Source: Treponema sp.
GTDB taxonomy: Bacteria > Spirochaetota > Spirochaetia > Treponematales > Breznakiellaceae
Direction of reading: 5' to 3'
Assembly: GCA_031278815.1 (NCBI GenBank)
Contig: JAITJS010000044.1
Coordinates: 1-34,600 of the forward strand
Length of the DNA stretch: 34,600 bases
Below, piece by piece: positions 15,654-24,030 of this stretch. Position numbers and translations under genes: made by a program. Position 1 is the first letter of the stretch, and the number at the start of each line of letters is the position of its first letter. The notes under the pieces were generated by a model. That model made no database searches. It had not been told where the DNA came from and saw nothing but the letters and a program-made list of their open reading frames with translations.

Positions 15654-16646
15654 CTATTCAGTTCCTAAATTAACAACCGAATAATCCACCACGGTCCATA
15701 TATCGTATTTGCGGCGTACATAATAGGTGTACCGTTTCTTTTCTGTAACCGTGGGTCCAATCTTAAATTTCTCTAAGACCACTACGGTGCCTTCCATTTC
15801 ATTGTAGTTGGTCCGCTCAATCTGGAATTCCGTAGGTATGCTCGCAATATCCCCATCCACCACCAATAGCTGTAAATCCGCCCGATAGCGGGCTAACATC
15901 TGCCTGCGGCCTTCTTCGGATTCCGTAAGCCATTGCCGCTGGCGTACCCCATCCCGGGTAATCATGGATTCCAGGTCCAGGTAGAGAAAGAACTTTTCCC
16001 ATTGGGACTTCTGCCGGGCGCTTAACAGGTATTTGATCACCTCATCAGGGGGCAGTTTCTCCCGCACTAAGACCGCACCGGTCTCCACATCCATTTCCAG
16101 GGGTATCCCCTCAGGCCCTATGATGGACGGAGGCCGCAGGCTCAAGGAAAGCCGATTTGATTCCAGGGGACGGACCGAACTGCCTGCTGCCGCGGTCCGG
16201 TACAATTCAGGGTACATCCGGGCTTGCACGATGAAAGAACCACTCTGCTGCAAATCCGCATAGTCTCTGAGATTTTCCACAAATGAGAAGGACTCCCCGC
16301 TTGCGATAGCTACTTCCCGGAAATATACCTGTTGGCTTTGGCTCCGTTTACGCAGTAAAAAAAGCGCCGGGTCTACGAGCCGGTTCGTCATAGTCCTTAC
16401 GTCAAAATCTATGGAGAAGACCCGTTCATCCGCCAATTTAAACCGGAATGGGGAAGGGCTATTGTTGGTGATGGTTACCTGTACATAGATGGGCTCGATC
16501 CTACCAGAAAGGTCTGAAGGTCCATATACATAATAGATCCGCTTATCAAAATACCGTATGCTCAACCCAATGTCAGCTGCAACCGCAGAGAGGACCCCAA
16601 AAAAGAGGGCGGCGATAAAGATGATGGTATAGCGTTGTTTCACCAT
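15654..16646 (-). CDS. Exported protein of unknown function, first gene of the PilZ-AEC operon
   Basis: The 330-residue product begins MVKQRYTIIFIAALFFGVLS, a Sec signal peptide with likely cleavage near AVAA/D. The mature region opens with a beta-sandwich-like segment (YVYGPSDLSGRIEPIYVQVT then FRFKLADERVF), as in periplasmic Ig-like modules. Its C-terminal part (KKRYTYYVRRKYDIWTVVDY) resembles the small alpha-beta folds used for binding. I recognise no family. ATG 16646 follows CACGGAGTCTC; an upstream in-frame ATG at 16679 has no ribosome binding site. It is divergent from mfd with about 70 bases between them. Confidence 0.72.
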   Translation of the reverse strand: MVKQRYTIIFIAALFFGVLSAVAADIGLSIRYFDKRIYYVYGPSDLSGRIEPIYVQVTITNNSPSPFRFKLADERVFSIDFDVRTMTNRLVDPALFLLRKRSQSQQVYFREVAIASGESFSFVENLRDYADLQQSGSFIVQARMYPELYRTAAAGSSVRPLESNRLSLSLRPPSIIGPEGIPLEMDVETGAVLVREKLPPDEVIKYLLSARQKSQWEKFFLYLDLESMITRDGVRQRQWLTESEEGRRQMLARYRADLQLLVVDGDIASIPTEFQIERTNYNEMEGTVVVLEKFKIGPTVTEKKRYTYYVRRKYDIWTVVDYSVVNLGTE

Positions 16647-16717
16647 GAGACTCCGTGATTCATAAAATATACTGCCCATGATGGGTCAATATATACTATA
16701 GTAATCGGTATATTGTT

Positions 16718-19700
16718 ATGAATACCTTATCCTTTCCTTCATTACTGGATCAAGTTACTGCTTCCTCGGGGATACGGCAGGTAGTTTGTGCGTTTAAGCA
16801 GGGACAGTTCCCTCTGGAAATCGAGGGCGTGGAAGGATCCCTGGCGGCTATCCTCCTTTCTTTGCTTGCTGAAACCAGCTCTGCTCCTTTCCTGGTAGTG
16901 GTTCCCACCGAAACCGACGCTACCTTTCTGGCCGGGGACCTCCAAGCCCTTAAAACCCCTGTCCTTGTGTTTCCCTGGTGGGGGGCCTTGCCCTACCAGG
17001 AGCTCTCTCCCCGTTCCAGGGTGTTCGGTGAGCGGACCAAGGTCCTCAGTCTCTTGGCGGCAGGAGAGGATGCCTTGAAACCGTACCGTATGGTCATTGC
17101 CTCTCAACGGGCTTTCCTCAGCCCGGTTCCTTCTCCTGAGTACATGAGTAGTTTCCTCATCCCCCTTAAACCAGGGGATACCCTGGACACCACTGCTCTG
17201 GCAGCAACCTTGGTGAGTTACGGCTATACCCGGGTCCCTAAAGTCCAGATTCAGGGTGAATTCGCCCTTCGTGGGGAGGTCCTGGACATCCTCATGGGAG
17301 GAGACGAGACCGCCTACCGGATCCTGTTCAACGTTACCACGATAGAATCCATAAAAGGATTCGATCCCCGCACCCAAACCAGTCAAGCCCACGTTTCCCA
17401 GGTGGTACTCCGCCTCTTCACCGCTCCCGCTTTCCAGTTGACGGATCGGGAAGGACAAGCAAAAAAAACAGCCTTTGAACCGAGGAAGCCTTCGCTCAAA
17501 ACCCCAAAGGCTATACAGGGAAATATAACCATGTATTTTAAGGGGAGGGCGGTTTGTTTTGTTGATAGAGAACGATTGGAAAATGCCCAGGAGTCGTTGG
17601 AACGGGAATGTAGGAACTTGTATACCAAGGCGTGCCGGGAACGGGAGGTTCCGAGTCCAGAGGAGGTCCTCCTTAATTTTAAGGAACTCCTTAAGGAGAA
17701 TCCTCGACGCTTTTCTTTTATGAGCATGAAAGGCGGGGGGGAACCAGGGGCACGGCGGCTTTCCCTAGCCGCGGAACCGCCGCGGAGCTTTTTCGGCAAT
17801 ATCAATTATTTAAAGGAAGAATTTACCGCCCTGGCAAAGGAGGGCTGGAAAATCCTGGTGGTGGCAGAGTCGGATATGCAGGCAATACGCATAGGGGAGT
17901 TTTTAAAGGCAACGGCCGCGGTTTCTGTACGCTTTCTACCCCTTTCTGCGGGCTTTGCCTTACCCAGTAGCAAGCTCATGGTGGTTCAAGAAAACGAAAT
18001 CTTCGGCAGACGGCGGCGGCCTCCCCGATCATTGAAAACCGTCAGCAGTAGGGTCATCGACACCTTCGTGGAGCTCAATCCCGGAGACTTTGTGGTGCAT
18101 GTGAACTACGGTATCGGTCTTTTTAAGGGGATCGAGCGGATCCGGGCCTTGGGGCATGAGCGGGACTATATCAAACTGGAATATGCCGGGGAGGAGTTCG
18201 TCTTTGTGCCCATTGAGCAGGTGAACCTGGTGCAGCGGTATATTGGGAACGCGGGAAGCCCCCCCCGGCTGGACAAGCTGGGTTCCAAATCCTGGGAAAA
18301 CCGGAAGGGCCGGGTGAAACAATCCGTGGAAGACATTGCCCAGAAACTGGTTGACCTCTATTCCAAGCGTAAAGCTGCCCAGGGCTTTGCCTTCCCGGAG
18401 GATTCAGAATGGCAGACCCTGTTCGAGGCGGCTTTTCCCTTTGAGGAAACCGAGGATCAGCTTCGCTGTGTGGAGGAGATCAAAGCGGACATGGAAAGCC
18501 CCCACCCTATGGACCGGCTGGTTTGCGGGGATGTGGGTTACGGCAAGACCGAAGTGGCGGTGCGGGCCTGTTTCAAAGCCATCATGGGGGGAAAGCAGGT
18601 GGTGTTTTTGGCGCCTACCACCATCCTGGCGGAACAGCACTTTGAGAACTTCCAGGAACGGTTCTCCCAGTTTCCGGTACGCCTTGCCATGCTCTCCCGC
18701 TTAGTGGAACGGGGCGCCATGAAAAAGACCCTCCAGGATATCAAGGCAGGAACCATCGACCTTGTCGTCGGAACCCACCGGCTCATCCAAAAGGATGTGG
18801 TCTTCAAGAACCTGGGCCTTTTGGTCATTGATGAGGAGCAGCGTTTTGGGGTGAAGGACAAGGAACGCCTCAAGGAACTGAAAACCAACGTGGACTGCCT
18901 CACCCTCAGCGCCACGCCCATTCCCCGGACCTTGCACATGAGCCTCCTCAAGATTCGGGACATGAGCCTCCTCGCCACGCCCCCCCAGAACCGGCATCCC
19001 ATTGAAACGGTCATCGAAGAGTACCATGAAGAACGGCTTACCACAGCCATCCGACGGGAAGTGGCCCGGGGGGGCCAGGTTTTTTTTCTGCATAACCGCA
19101 TCGAAAACCTTGCGGATACTCGGCGCAGGATTGAGCGCCTGGTACCGGAGATGTTGGTGGACACTGCCCACGGCCAGATGGATCCGCAAGACCTGGAAGA
19201 CGTGATGCATCGCTTTATCCACGGAAGCTTTCATGTACTGGTATCCACCACGATTATTGAAAACGGCATTGATATTCCCAATGTGAACACCATCATCATT
19301 GACCGGGCGGATATGTACGGGATTTCTCAATTATACCAGCTTCGGGGACGGGTGGGCCGTTCCGACCGGGTGGCCTATGCGTATCTCTTTTATCCCCAGG
19401 ATCGCTCCTTGTCGGAAATGGCCATGAAACGGCTTCAGGTGATTTCTGATTTTACGGAGCTCGGTTCAGGGTTTAAGATCGCCATGAAAGACATGGAGAT
19501 CCGGGGCGCAGGGAACCTCCTTGGCCGGGAACAATCCGGGGACATCTACTCGGTGGGGTTTGACCTGTATCTGCGGCTCTTGGATGATGCGGTGAAACGT
19601 CTGGAGGATGCCCAGTACGAGACGGAAACCGAACCCCTTTTGGAACTGGAATATTCCGGGTTTATCCCCGACGCCTATATTGATGCTCCCCAGGAAAAAA

Positions 19701-20065
19701 TGGAGGTCTACAAGAAGATCGCCGCGGTCCGGGAGAAGGATGAACTGGAGCAGGTCTACGCGGAGATGCTGGATCGTTTTGGTCCCTTGCCTGAAGAGGC
19801 GGCGTCCCTGCTTGCCCTCGCGGAGATCCGCATCATCTGCCGGGAGCTTGGGGTGCTCTCGCTCAAGGAGCGGGGCGGGATGGTCCGGGTAACCTTTGGG
19901 AAAGTTTCCAAGGTGAATGTGGAACGTCTCCTTCGGCTTATGCAAGAGAGTAACGGAAGGATGAAGATCGATCCCAAGATTCACCATGTCCTGTTACTGG
20001 CCACCGGAAGCATAGGGCTTAAAGAGAAGAGCGAATTCATCCGGGAAAAGCTCTCCCTGCTGTAG
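16718..20065 (+). CDS. mfd: Transcription-repair coupling factor
   Basis: This ATP-driven translocase removes RNA polymerase stalled at DNA damage and recruits UvrA. The N-terminal part (about residues 1-330) is UvrB-like. The RNA polymerase interaction domain starts near residue 445 (NPGDFVVHVNYGIGLFKGIE). The helicase core has Walker A GDVGYGKTEVAV at about 602, the DEEQRFG box at about 704, SATPIPRTLHMS, and QLRGRVGRS in the second lobe. A TRCF domain with the UvrA contact region ends the protein. At 1115 residues it is about 30 shorter than the E. coli enzyme. The ATG at 16718 has no Shine-Dalgarno sequence and follows TATACTATAGT by about 15-20 bases, so the leader is short. Confidence 0.97.
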   Translation: MNTLSFPSLLDQVTASSGIRQVVCAFKQGQFPLEIEGVEGSLAAILLSLLAETSSAPFLVVVPTETDATFLAGDLQALKTPVLVFPWWGALPYQELSPRSRVFGERTKVLSLLAAGEDALKPYRMVIASQRAFLSPVPSPEYMSSFLIPLKPGDTLDTTALAATLVSYGYTRVPKVQIQGEFALRGEVLDILMGGDETAYRILFNVTTIESIKGFDPRTQTSQAHVSQVVLRLFTAPAFQLTDREGQAKKTAFEPRKPSLKTPKAIQGNITMYFKGRAVCFVDRERLENAQESLERECRNLYTKACREREVPSPEEVLLNFKELLKENPRRFSFMSMKGGGEPGARRLSLAAEPPRSFFGNINYLKEEFTALAKEGWKILVVAESDMQAIRIGEFLKATAAVSVRFLPLSAGFALPSSKLMVVQENEIFGRRRRPPRSLKTVSSRVIDTFVELNPGDFVVHVNYGIGLFKGIERIRALGHERDYIKLEYAGEEFVFVPIEQVNLVQRYIGNAGSPPRLDKLGSKSWENRKGRVKQSVEDIAQKLVDLYSKRKAAQGFAFPEDSEWQTLFEAAFPFEETEDQLRCVEEIKADMESPHPMDRLVCGDVGYGKTEVAVRACFKAIMGGKQVVFLAPTTILAEQHFENFQERFSQFPVRLAMLSRLVERGAMKKTLQDIKAGTIDLVVGTHRLIQKDVVFKNLGLLVIDEEQRFGVKDKERLKELKTNVDCLTLSATPIPRTLHMSLLKIRDMSLLATPPQNRHPIETVIEEYHEERLTTAIRREVARGGQVFFLHNRIENLADTRRRIERLVPEMLVDTAHGQMDPQDLEDVMHRFIHGSFHVLVSTTIIENGIDIPNVNTIIIDRADMYGISQLYQLRGRVGRSDRVAYAYLFYPQDRSLSEMAMKRLQVISDFTELGSGFKIAMKDMEIRGAGNLLGREQSGDIYSVGFDLYLRLLDDAVKRLEDAQYETETEPLLELEYSGFIPDAYIDAPQEKMEVYKKIAAVREKDELEQVYAEMLDRFGPLPEEAASLLALAEIRIICRELGVLSLKERGGMVRVTFGKVSKVNVERLLRLMQESNGRMKIDPKIHHVLLLATGSIGLKEKSEFIREKLSLL

Positions 20066-20121
20066 GGGTCCATTACGGTTCTCAGAAACCCTAGGGCCTA
20101 CCGCGGTGATTCTCTTTTGAG

Positions 20122-20247
20122 GGCTGAGGCTTTTGTTTCAGAGGCTATGGCTTCTTTCTTATAGGCCAGGGCCTTTATTTTATAAGCCACGTCTTTAATA
20201 CTTCAGGCCATGGTTTTACTGTTTCAAGCCACAGCCTCAAGAAGTGC
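20122..20247. repeat. Five to six tandem 21-bp imperfect repeats
   Basis: Units of exactly 21 bp start at 20122, 20143, 20164, 20185 and 20206, and a sixth partial one starts at 20227. Each begins RGCY (GGC or AGCC), has a short G-rich core and ends in a T/A-rich tail (TTTTATA, TTTCA). Both strands remain largely open. On the minus strand, with two TGA stops in the first units, the frame gives a seven-residue repeat: VAYKIKA, LAYKKEA, IASETKA. That is a heptad pattern like a coiled coil. The array fills the gap between mfd and the ABC ATPase gene. Confidence 0.7.
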
Positions 20248-20271
20248 TGGGCGCTTCCTTGTGGATAGGGG

Positions 20272-20297
20272 TGCGTATCGCTTATGGTGAATACGCA
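20272..20297. terminator. Hairpin after the ABC importer operon
   Basis: TGCGTAT (20272-20278) and ATACGCA (20291-20297) form a perfect 7-bp stem with a 12-base loop. It lies 12 bases past the ATPase stop on the minus strand. No T-run follows, so it could be a Rho-assisted end or a stabiliser. Confidence 0.35.
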
Positions 20298-20308
20298 GGA
20301 TACACCGG

Positions 20309-21154
20309 TTACGTTCCTGCTTCCGGGGGCAGTACCGGTATACAGCTTATCCCGGTTGCCTCGTCCCGCCGCAGCCGGACCTCTACGTGGTAGAGCCTTT
20401 TGATAAGATCCGGGGTGAGGACCTGTGCGGGGGATCCTGCCGCGATGATACTGCCCTTGTGGAGGGCCAGCACCCGGTTGGTAAAACGAAAAGCCTGTTC
20501 TGGGTTGTGGGTGCTCATGATGATGCCGTAACCCTGACGGCTCAGGGCTTTGACCTGGAGCAAGACCCGAATCTGGTTGCCGTAATCCAGGTTGGCGGTG
20601 GGCTCGTCCATGACCAAGAGCCTTGCCTGTTGGGCCAGGGCCCGGGCAATCAGGACCAACTGCTGCTCCCCGCCGCTAAGACGGATAAAGTCCCGGTTCC
20701 CGAAGTCCCCGACCCCAAGCCGTTCCAGGGCCTCCTGGGCGTTCTGCTTCTGCCGGGAGTTTGGGCTTGCCCAATCCTTGCCCTGGGCAGCGGTACCCAT
20801 GAGGACCATATCCAGAACTGAGTAATTAAACGAAGGGTAATGGGTTTGAGGCACGTAGGCGATAGTTTTGGCCATGAGCCGGGGGCTTTTGTGCCGAATG
20901 TTCCCGCCCTCCAGCAGTACCCGGCCCGAATACCCCTTTTCCAGGCCCAGGATGCAGCGGAACAGGGTACTCTTCCCCACCCCATTGGGGCCCAAGAGCC
21001 CTAAGAGTTCCCCTGGATTAAGCGTAAAATCTATATCCCGAAGTATCACCCGATCCCCATAGGCAAAGCCCACGTCTTGGGCCTCCAGGAGGGCATCGTA
21101 AGCAACAGGCGCCGAAGCGGCCGTGAGGGCGGCTGCCGGACCAGGGATGTTCAC
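20309..21154 (-). CDS. ABC transporter ATP-binding protein, iron/cobalamin (FecE/BtuD) type
   Basis: The 281-residue product drives an importer at the inner membrane. It contains Walker A GPNGVGKST, the Q-loop VPQTHYPSF, the signature LSGGEQQLVLIARAL, Walker B LLVMDEPTANLD and the switch histidine in STHNPEQ. The FecE/BtuD subfamily is shown by the partner permease and by the VGDFGNRDFIRLSGGE region. The start is GTG at 21154, overlapping the permease stop by four bases (GTGA), so translation is coupled. Its ribosome binding site lies in the permease's last codons. The substrate cannot be told from the sequence; siderophore iron, haem or cobalamin are the usual ones. Confidence 0.93.
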   Translation of the reverse strand: MNIPGPAAALTAASAPVAYDALLEAQDVGFAYGDRVILRDIDFTLNPGELLGLLGPNGVGKSTLFRCILGLEKGYSGRVLLEGGNIRHKSPRLMAKTIAYVPQTHYPSFNYSVLDMVLMGTAAQGKDWASPNSRQKQNAQEALERLGVGDFGNRDFIRLSGGEQQLVLIARALAQQARLLVMDEPTANLDYGNQIRVLLQVKALSRQGYGIIMSTHNPEQAFRFTNRVLALHKGSIIAAGSPAQVLTPDLIKRLYHVEVRLRRDEATGISCIPVLPPEAGT

Positions 21155-22167
21155 CAGGCTGCCCCTTTCCGGGTAATGAGCCAGAGAAAGAAGGGCGCCC
21201 CCACCAGGGAGGTGAGGATGCCTAGGGGAATCTCTGTGGCAAAGAGGTTCCGGGAAACGTTGTCGAGGAGGAGGAGGAAGAAGGCCCCGAAGAGCATGGA
21301 AACGGGCATGAGTTCCTGGTAGTTGTTCCCCACGAGGCGTCGGGTCAAATGGGGGATTACCAGCCCTGCCCAGCCGATGATGCCGCTTACCGAAACTGCG
21401 GCAGCGGTGATGAGGGTTGAACAGATAATAACCAAGGCCCGGGTTCCCCGGACATTGACTCCCATGGATTGGGCCTCTTCTTCACTCAAGGTGAGGAGGT
21501 TAATCCGCCAGCGGAAGATAACGAGGGGGATCAGCCCCACCGTCATGGGGATGATCACAAAGGAAACATCCGAAGGCTTGGTTTTTGCTAGAGAACCCAT
21601 GAGCCAGTACACGATCTCCGGCAGCACATTGTTGGGGTCTGCCACGAGTTTCATAAAAGAATTGGCCGCGCTGTGGAGGGAAGAGATCATGAGCCCTGCC
21701 AGGATGAGGCCGATGATTTTCTTGCCTCGGGCCCGGTCCCCGATAACCATGACCAGGGTAATAGTGATAAGGCTGGAGCAGAAGGCAAAGACAGTGATCA
21801 GGTAACCCGGCAGCCGCAGCAGAATCGCCAAGGTGGCCCCGGTGGCAGCGCCGCTGGAAGCCCCCAGGATATCTGGCGCGGCCAGGGGATTCTGAAAGAC
21901 CCCTTGATAGCTGGCCCCGGCAGCGGCGAGAGCGGTTCCCACCAGGCATGCCAGGATGATCCGAGGGGCGCGCACGTTAAAGAAGACCGCTTCCATCCGG
22001 GAGGAAGCAAAGGGGATCCCCCCAAGCCGGGCCATGAGAGCCCCTAGAGGAATGGGGTAACGACCCAGGGAAAGGGATACCAGAACCGCCGCAGCTAAAA
22101 GGATACTCAGGAGGAGGACCGTCCCGGGAAAAGTCCGGGAAACACGCGGCGAGGTTCTCTCTGACAT
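21151..22167 (-). CDS. FecCD-family ABC importer permease
   Basis: The 338-residue product is the membrane subunit of an iron-siderophore/cobalamin-type importer, with about ten helices. Recognisable segments are RAPRIILACLVGTALAAAGA, then YQGVFQNPLAAPDILGASSG, and GIIGWAGLVIPHLTRRLVG near the cytoplasmic coupling region. The start is ATG 22167, one base after the stop of the binding-protein gene; a longer in-frame reading would run back through that gene and is rejected. Translation is probably coupled, as no ribosome binding site of its own is visible. Confidence 0.93.
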   Translation of the reverse strand: MSERTSPRVSRTFPGTVLLLSILLAAAVLVSLSLGRYPIPLGALMARLGGIPFASSRMEAVFFNVRAPRIILACLVGTALAAAGASYQGVFQNPLAAPDILGASSGAATGATLAILLRLPGYLITVFAFCSSLITITLVMVIGDRARGKKIIGLILAGLMISSLHSAANSFMKLVADPNNVLPEIVYWLMGSLAKTKPSDVSFVIIPMTVGLIPLVIFRWRINLLTLSEEEAQSMGVNVRGTRALVIICSTLITAAAVSVSGIIGWAGLVIPHLTRRLVGNNYQELMPVSMLFGAFFLLLLDNVSRNLFATEIPLGILTSLVGAPFFLWLITRKGAAW

Positions 22168-22168
22168 A

Positions 22169-23248
22169 CTAGCGGGGGGCTGAGAGGCTGTGGGCAGTGA
22201 GTCGGTCAAAGCGCTCTCGAGAAAGATCGTAACTGTAGAAAAGACGGTAGTATTCTGCAGTTTCCGTGTACAGGTCGTAGGGAGCGTATGCTGGGTAGAG
22301 AATGGTGCCGAGCCAGAGCATCCCCAGGTACCGGTTAATCGAAGGGGGGCCGCCCATCCAGTTATAGGGCCCCAGGGGGACTTCGTAATAGGCGCGGTTT
22401 TGGATAGCCCGCAACTGTCCCCAGGTAGGGTCCTGGGCAGCGGAGGCATATACACTGCCGGGACCGAAGAGAATCACCTCCGGGTCCCACAGGAGTATCT
22501 GTTCGAGGGTCGTTTCGTTCCCGCTTCCCCGGGAAGCAGGATTATCCACCACCGCCCGGTTATCGGTCATCCAGTCTAGGACTTCCGTATGAAAGGTCCC
22601 TTGGGCCAGCACATTGAGTCCCCCTCTTCCCAGGCAGTAGAGCACGGATTTCTTGTGGTCCCCTGCCTGCCGGACAATCCCCTCGGCAGCGTTCAGGGTT
22701 TTTTCGCAGAACCGGGCCAGAGCCTCTCCCTGGGCTTCTCTGTCCAGGAGTTTCCCCAAGGTGCGGAAGGCCTGGGGGCTTGTCCGCAGGGAAGCGGTGA
22801 TATGAATAGTAGGAATACCCACAGACGCAGCAATAGCATCCATATCCTGGGCAATGGTATCTTTGGGTTCCCCGATGTCAATGACCACATCCGGCCCAAT
22901 CCGAGCGATCTCTTCGGGGTTGAGGTTCGCCGCGCCGTAAAACTGTCCCACCACGGGAAGATCCGCAAAATAAGGGGGAACAAATTCCGCTTCATCCGGA
23001 CCATAGGCAGAGGAAACCGCACAGATCCTATCCGGGGCTATAGCCAAGAGAAACATCTGGGCTAGGGAACCCGAGGGGACGATCCGGGTGATCCTGTGGG
23101 GCAGTTCCACCTGCCTTCCTGCGGAATCGGTAAAAAGACGGGTTTCCACCTTTGTTTCTACCGTGGCTTCCTTTTTGGGGCCGGCATATCCGTTGATAGA
23201 AACAAATAGAAACAGCACAATACTTACATATACATTGTAATACTTCAT
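22169..23248 (-). CDS. Periplasmic substrate-binding protein of the iron/cobalamin-type importer
   Basis: The 359-residue product has a signal peptide (MKYYNVYVSIVLFLFVSING) and the two-lobed, long-helix binding-protein fold. Segments are TDSAGRQVELPHRITRIVPS, LNPEEIARIGPDVVIDIGEP, then LEQILLWDPEVILFGPG and IQNRAYYEVP. The mature end after the signal is YAGPKKEA without a lipobox cysteine, so the protein appears soluble or anchored differently from the usual lipoproteins. ATG 23248 follows GGAGGTTAT; an extension further upstream is GC-rich and without a start site. It is the first gene of the operon, behind a strong promoter. Confidence 0.92.
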   Translation of the reverse strand: MKYYNVYVSIVLFLFVSINGYAGPKKEATVETKVETRLFTDSAGRQVELPHRITRIVPSGSLAQMFLLAIAPDRICAVSSAYGPDEAEFVPPYFADLPVVGQFYGAANLNPEEIARIGPDVVIDIGEPKDTIAQDMDAIAASVGIPTIHITASLRTSPQAFRTLGKLLDREAQGEALARFCEKTLNAAEGIVRQAGDHKKSVLYCLGRGGLNVLAQGTFHTEVLDWMTDNRAVVDNPASRGSGNETTLEQILLWDPEVILFGPGSVYASAAQDPTWGQLRAIQNRAYYEVPLGPYNWMGGPPSINRYLGMLWLGTILYPAYAPYDLYTETAEYYRLFYSYDLSRERFDRLTAHSLSAPR

Positions 23249-23273
23249 ATAACCTCCAAACAAAACATAATAA

Positions 23274-23302
23274 AATATAATGACCATAGGTAGTTTTGTC
23301 AA
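23274..23302 (-). promoter_or_regulatory. Strong sigma70 promoter of the ABC importer operon
   Basis: On the minus strand TTGACA (23297-23302) and TATATT (23274-23279) are spaced by exactly 17 bases. Transcription would start about 20 bases before the ATG at 23248. The leader is therefore too short for a cobalamin or other riboswitch, so control would have to be by a repressor over the AT-rich promoter. Confidence 0.7.
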
Positions 23303-23481
23303 CGACCGGTCCGCTTGATCCACACCTGCGGCGGGCGTAGTGGGGGGCGGCGGAGTTCGAGGGAGGGGCGTACGTCCCTTCGTTCCTCCATCCTGCGGAG
23401 GGTTCTCACCTCTATTGCGGCCTTGGTTCCAAAGCGATAAAGACCCGAAGCAAGGGGCGCCCCGACCGCTCATCACCGCGG
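23303..23481 (+). other. GC-rich leader before an orphan terminator; possible small RNA
   Basis: This 179-base stretch has a composition unlike its surroundings (runs such as GGCGGCGGAG and GGGGGGCGG). It sits between the divergent ABC promoter and a strong plus-strand terminator, and no plus-strand gene precedes that terminator. I see no ORF with a ribosome binding site. It may encode a small RNA or belong to a dispersed repeat. No promoter for it is evident. Confidence 0.35.
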
Positions 23482-23525
23482 CCCTCCAGGGGCGTTAAAC
23501 CCCCTGGGGGGGCTTTGTTTTTTTT
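23482..23525 (+). terminator. Strong Rho-independent terminator without an upstream gene
   Basis: CCCTCCAGGGG (23482-23492) pairs with CCCCTGGGGGG (about 23501-23511) through 11 bp with one G-T pair. GCTTTG and a run of eight T residues (23518-23525) follow. It is among the best terminators in the window but no plus-strand gene ends before it. It would block transcription into the thioesterase gene starting at 23551. Confidence 0.7.
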
Positions 23526-23550
23526 AACGTTATAAGTATCTTTCTTGATC

Positions 23551-23970
23551 ATGGACGGTAATGATTTCTTAAAGCCCGGCATGAGCGGCGAAAAAAAAAC
23601 CTCTGTTACAGAACCCTTGAGTGCCCGGGCATGGGGAAGCGGGGGACTGCCGGTATACGCCACCCCTGCTATGGTCGCCCTCATGGAAGGCGCCTGCGTC
23701 AATGCGGTGGATTCGGCGCTCCCTGCGGGGTTTTCTACGGTAGGGACCGAGCTTGCCATCACCCATAGCGCAGCCACGCCCCTGGGGATGCAGGTTCGGG
23801 CGACCGGGGTGCTCCTGGAGATCCAGGGCAGGAAACTTCGCTTCCAGGTAGAAGCCTTTGATCAATCCGGCAAAATCGGTGAAGGTACCCATAGCCGCTT
23901 TATCATCGAAAACGAGCGTTTTCTTAAAAAAGCCCAGGAAAAGCAGGGCGGTTCCGGTTCGCCGGAATAG
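23551..23970 (+). CDS. FlK-like hotdog thioesterase
   Basis: The 139-residue product begins MDGNDFLKPGMSGEKK and has VGSGGLPVYATP-like organisation (WGSGGLPVYATPAMVALMEG), then GTELAITHSAATPLGMQVRA and IGEGTHSRFII. This is the pattern of the hotdog thioesterase family that includes fluoroacetyl-CoA thioesterase FlK; most members act on other acyl-CoAs. The conserved ATPAMVALME helix and the GTH motif are both present. The substrate is unknown. ATG 23551 has no Shine-Dalgarno sequence; TATAAG at 23531-23536 might be a -10 box without a good -35. It lies upstream of the HIT gene, with its own terminator between. Confidence 0.83.
   Translation: MDGNDFLKPGMSGEKKTSVTEPLSARAWGSGGLPVYATPAMVALMEGACVNAVDSALPAGFSTVGTELAITHSAATPLGMQVRATGVLLEIQGRKLRFQVEAFDQSGKIGEGTHSRFIIENERFLKKAQEKQGGSGSPE
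23952..23967 (+). other. UUCG-tetraloop hairpin at the thioesterase stop codon
   Basis: TTCCGG, TTCG, CCGGAA forms a six-bp stem closed by the unusually stable UUCG tetraloop, directly before the TAG stop. It would fold in the mRNA at the end of translation. No T-run follows, so it is probably not a terminator. Confidence 0.45.
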
Positions 23971-24000
23971 GCCGAGGCGTTGCCGGTACGGGCAGTGGAT

Positions 24001-24030
24001 TTTCAAGCCCCCTGCCTTAGGTGCTTGAAA
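24001..24030 (+). terminator. Inverted repeat ending the thioesterase transcript and overlapping the HIT promoter
   Basis: TTTCAAGC (24001-24008) and GCTTGAAA (24023-24030) form a perfect 8-bp stem, followed by CTTTT. The right arm includes the TTGAAA -35 box of the HIT gene, so the same bases serve as terminator arm and promoter element, and the palindrome could also be an operator. Confidence 0.45.

Noticed and set aside
18538-19330. Two long minus-strand frames opposite mfd
   Set aside because: Both are shadows of the highly conserved helicase region of mfd.
21151-22455. Longer permease reading running into the binding-protein gene
   Set aside because: The extra 96 residues are the other frame of a real gene; ATG 22167, one base after that gene's stop, is the sensible start.
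23249-23476. 76-residue N-terminal extension of the binding protein
   Set aside because: It reads Pro/Gly/Arg-rich peptide across the promoter and lacks a ribosome binding site; the signal peptide begins at 23248.
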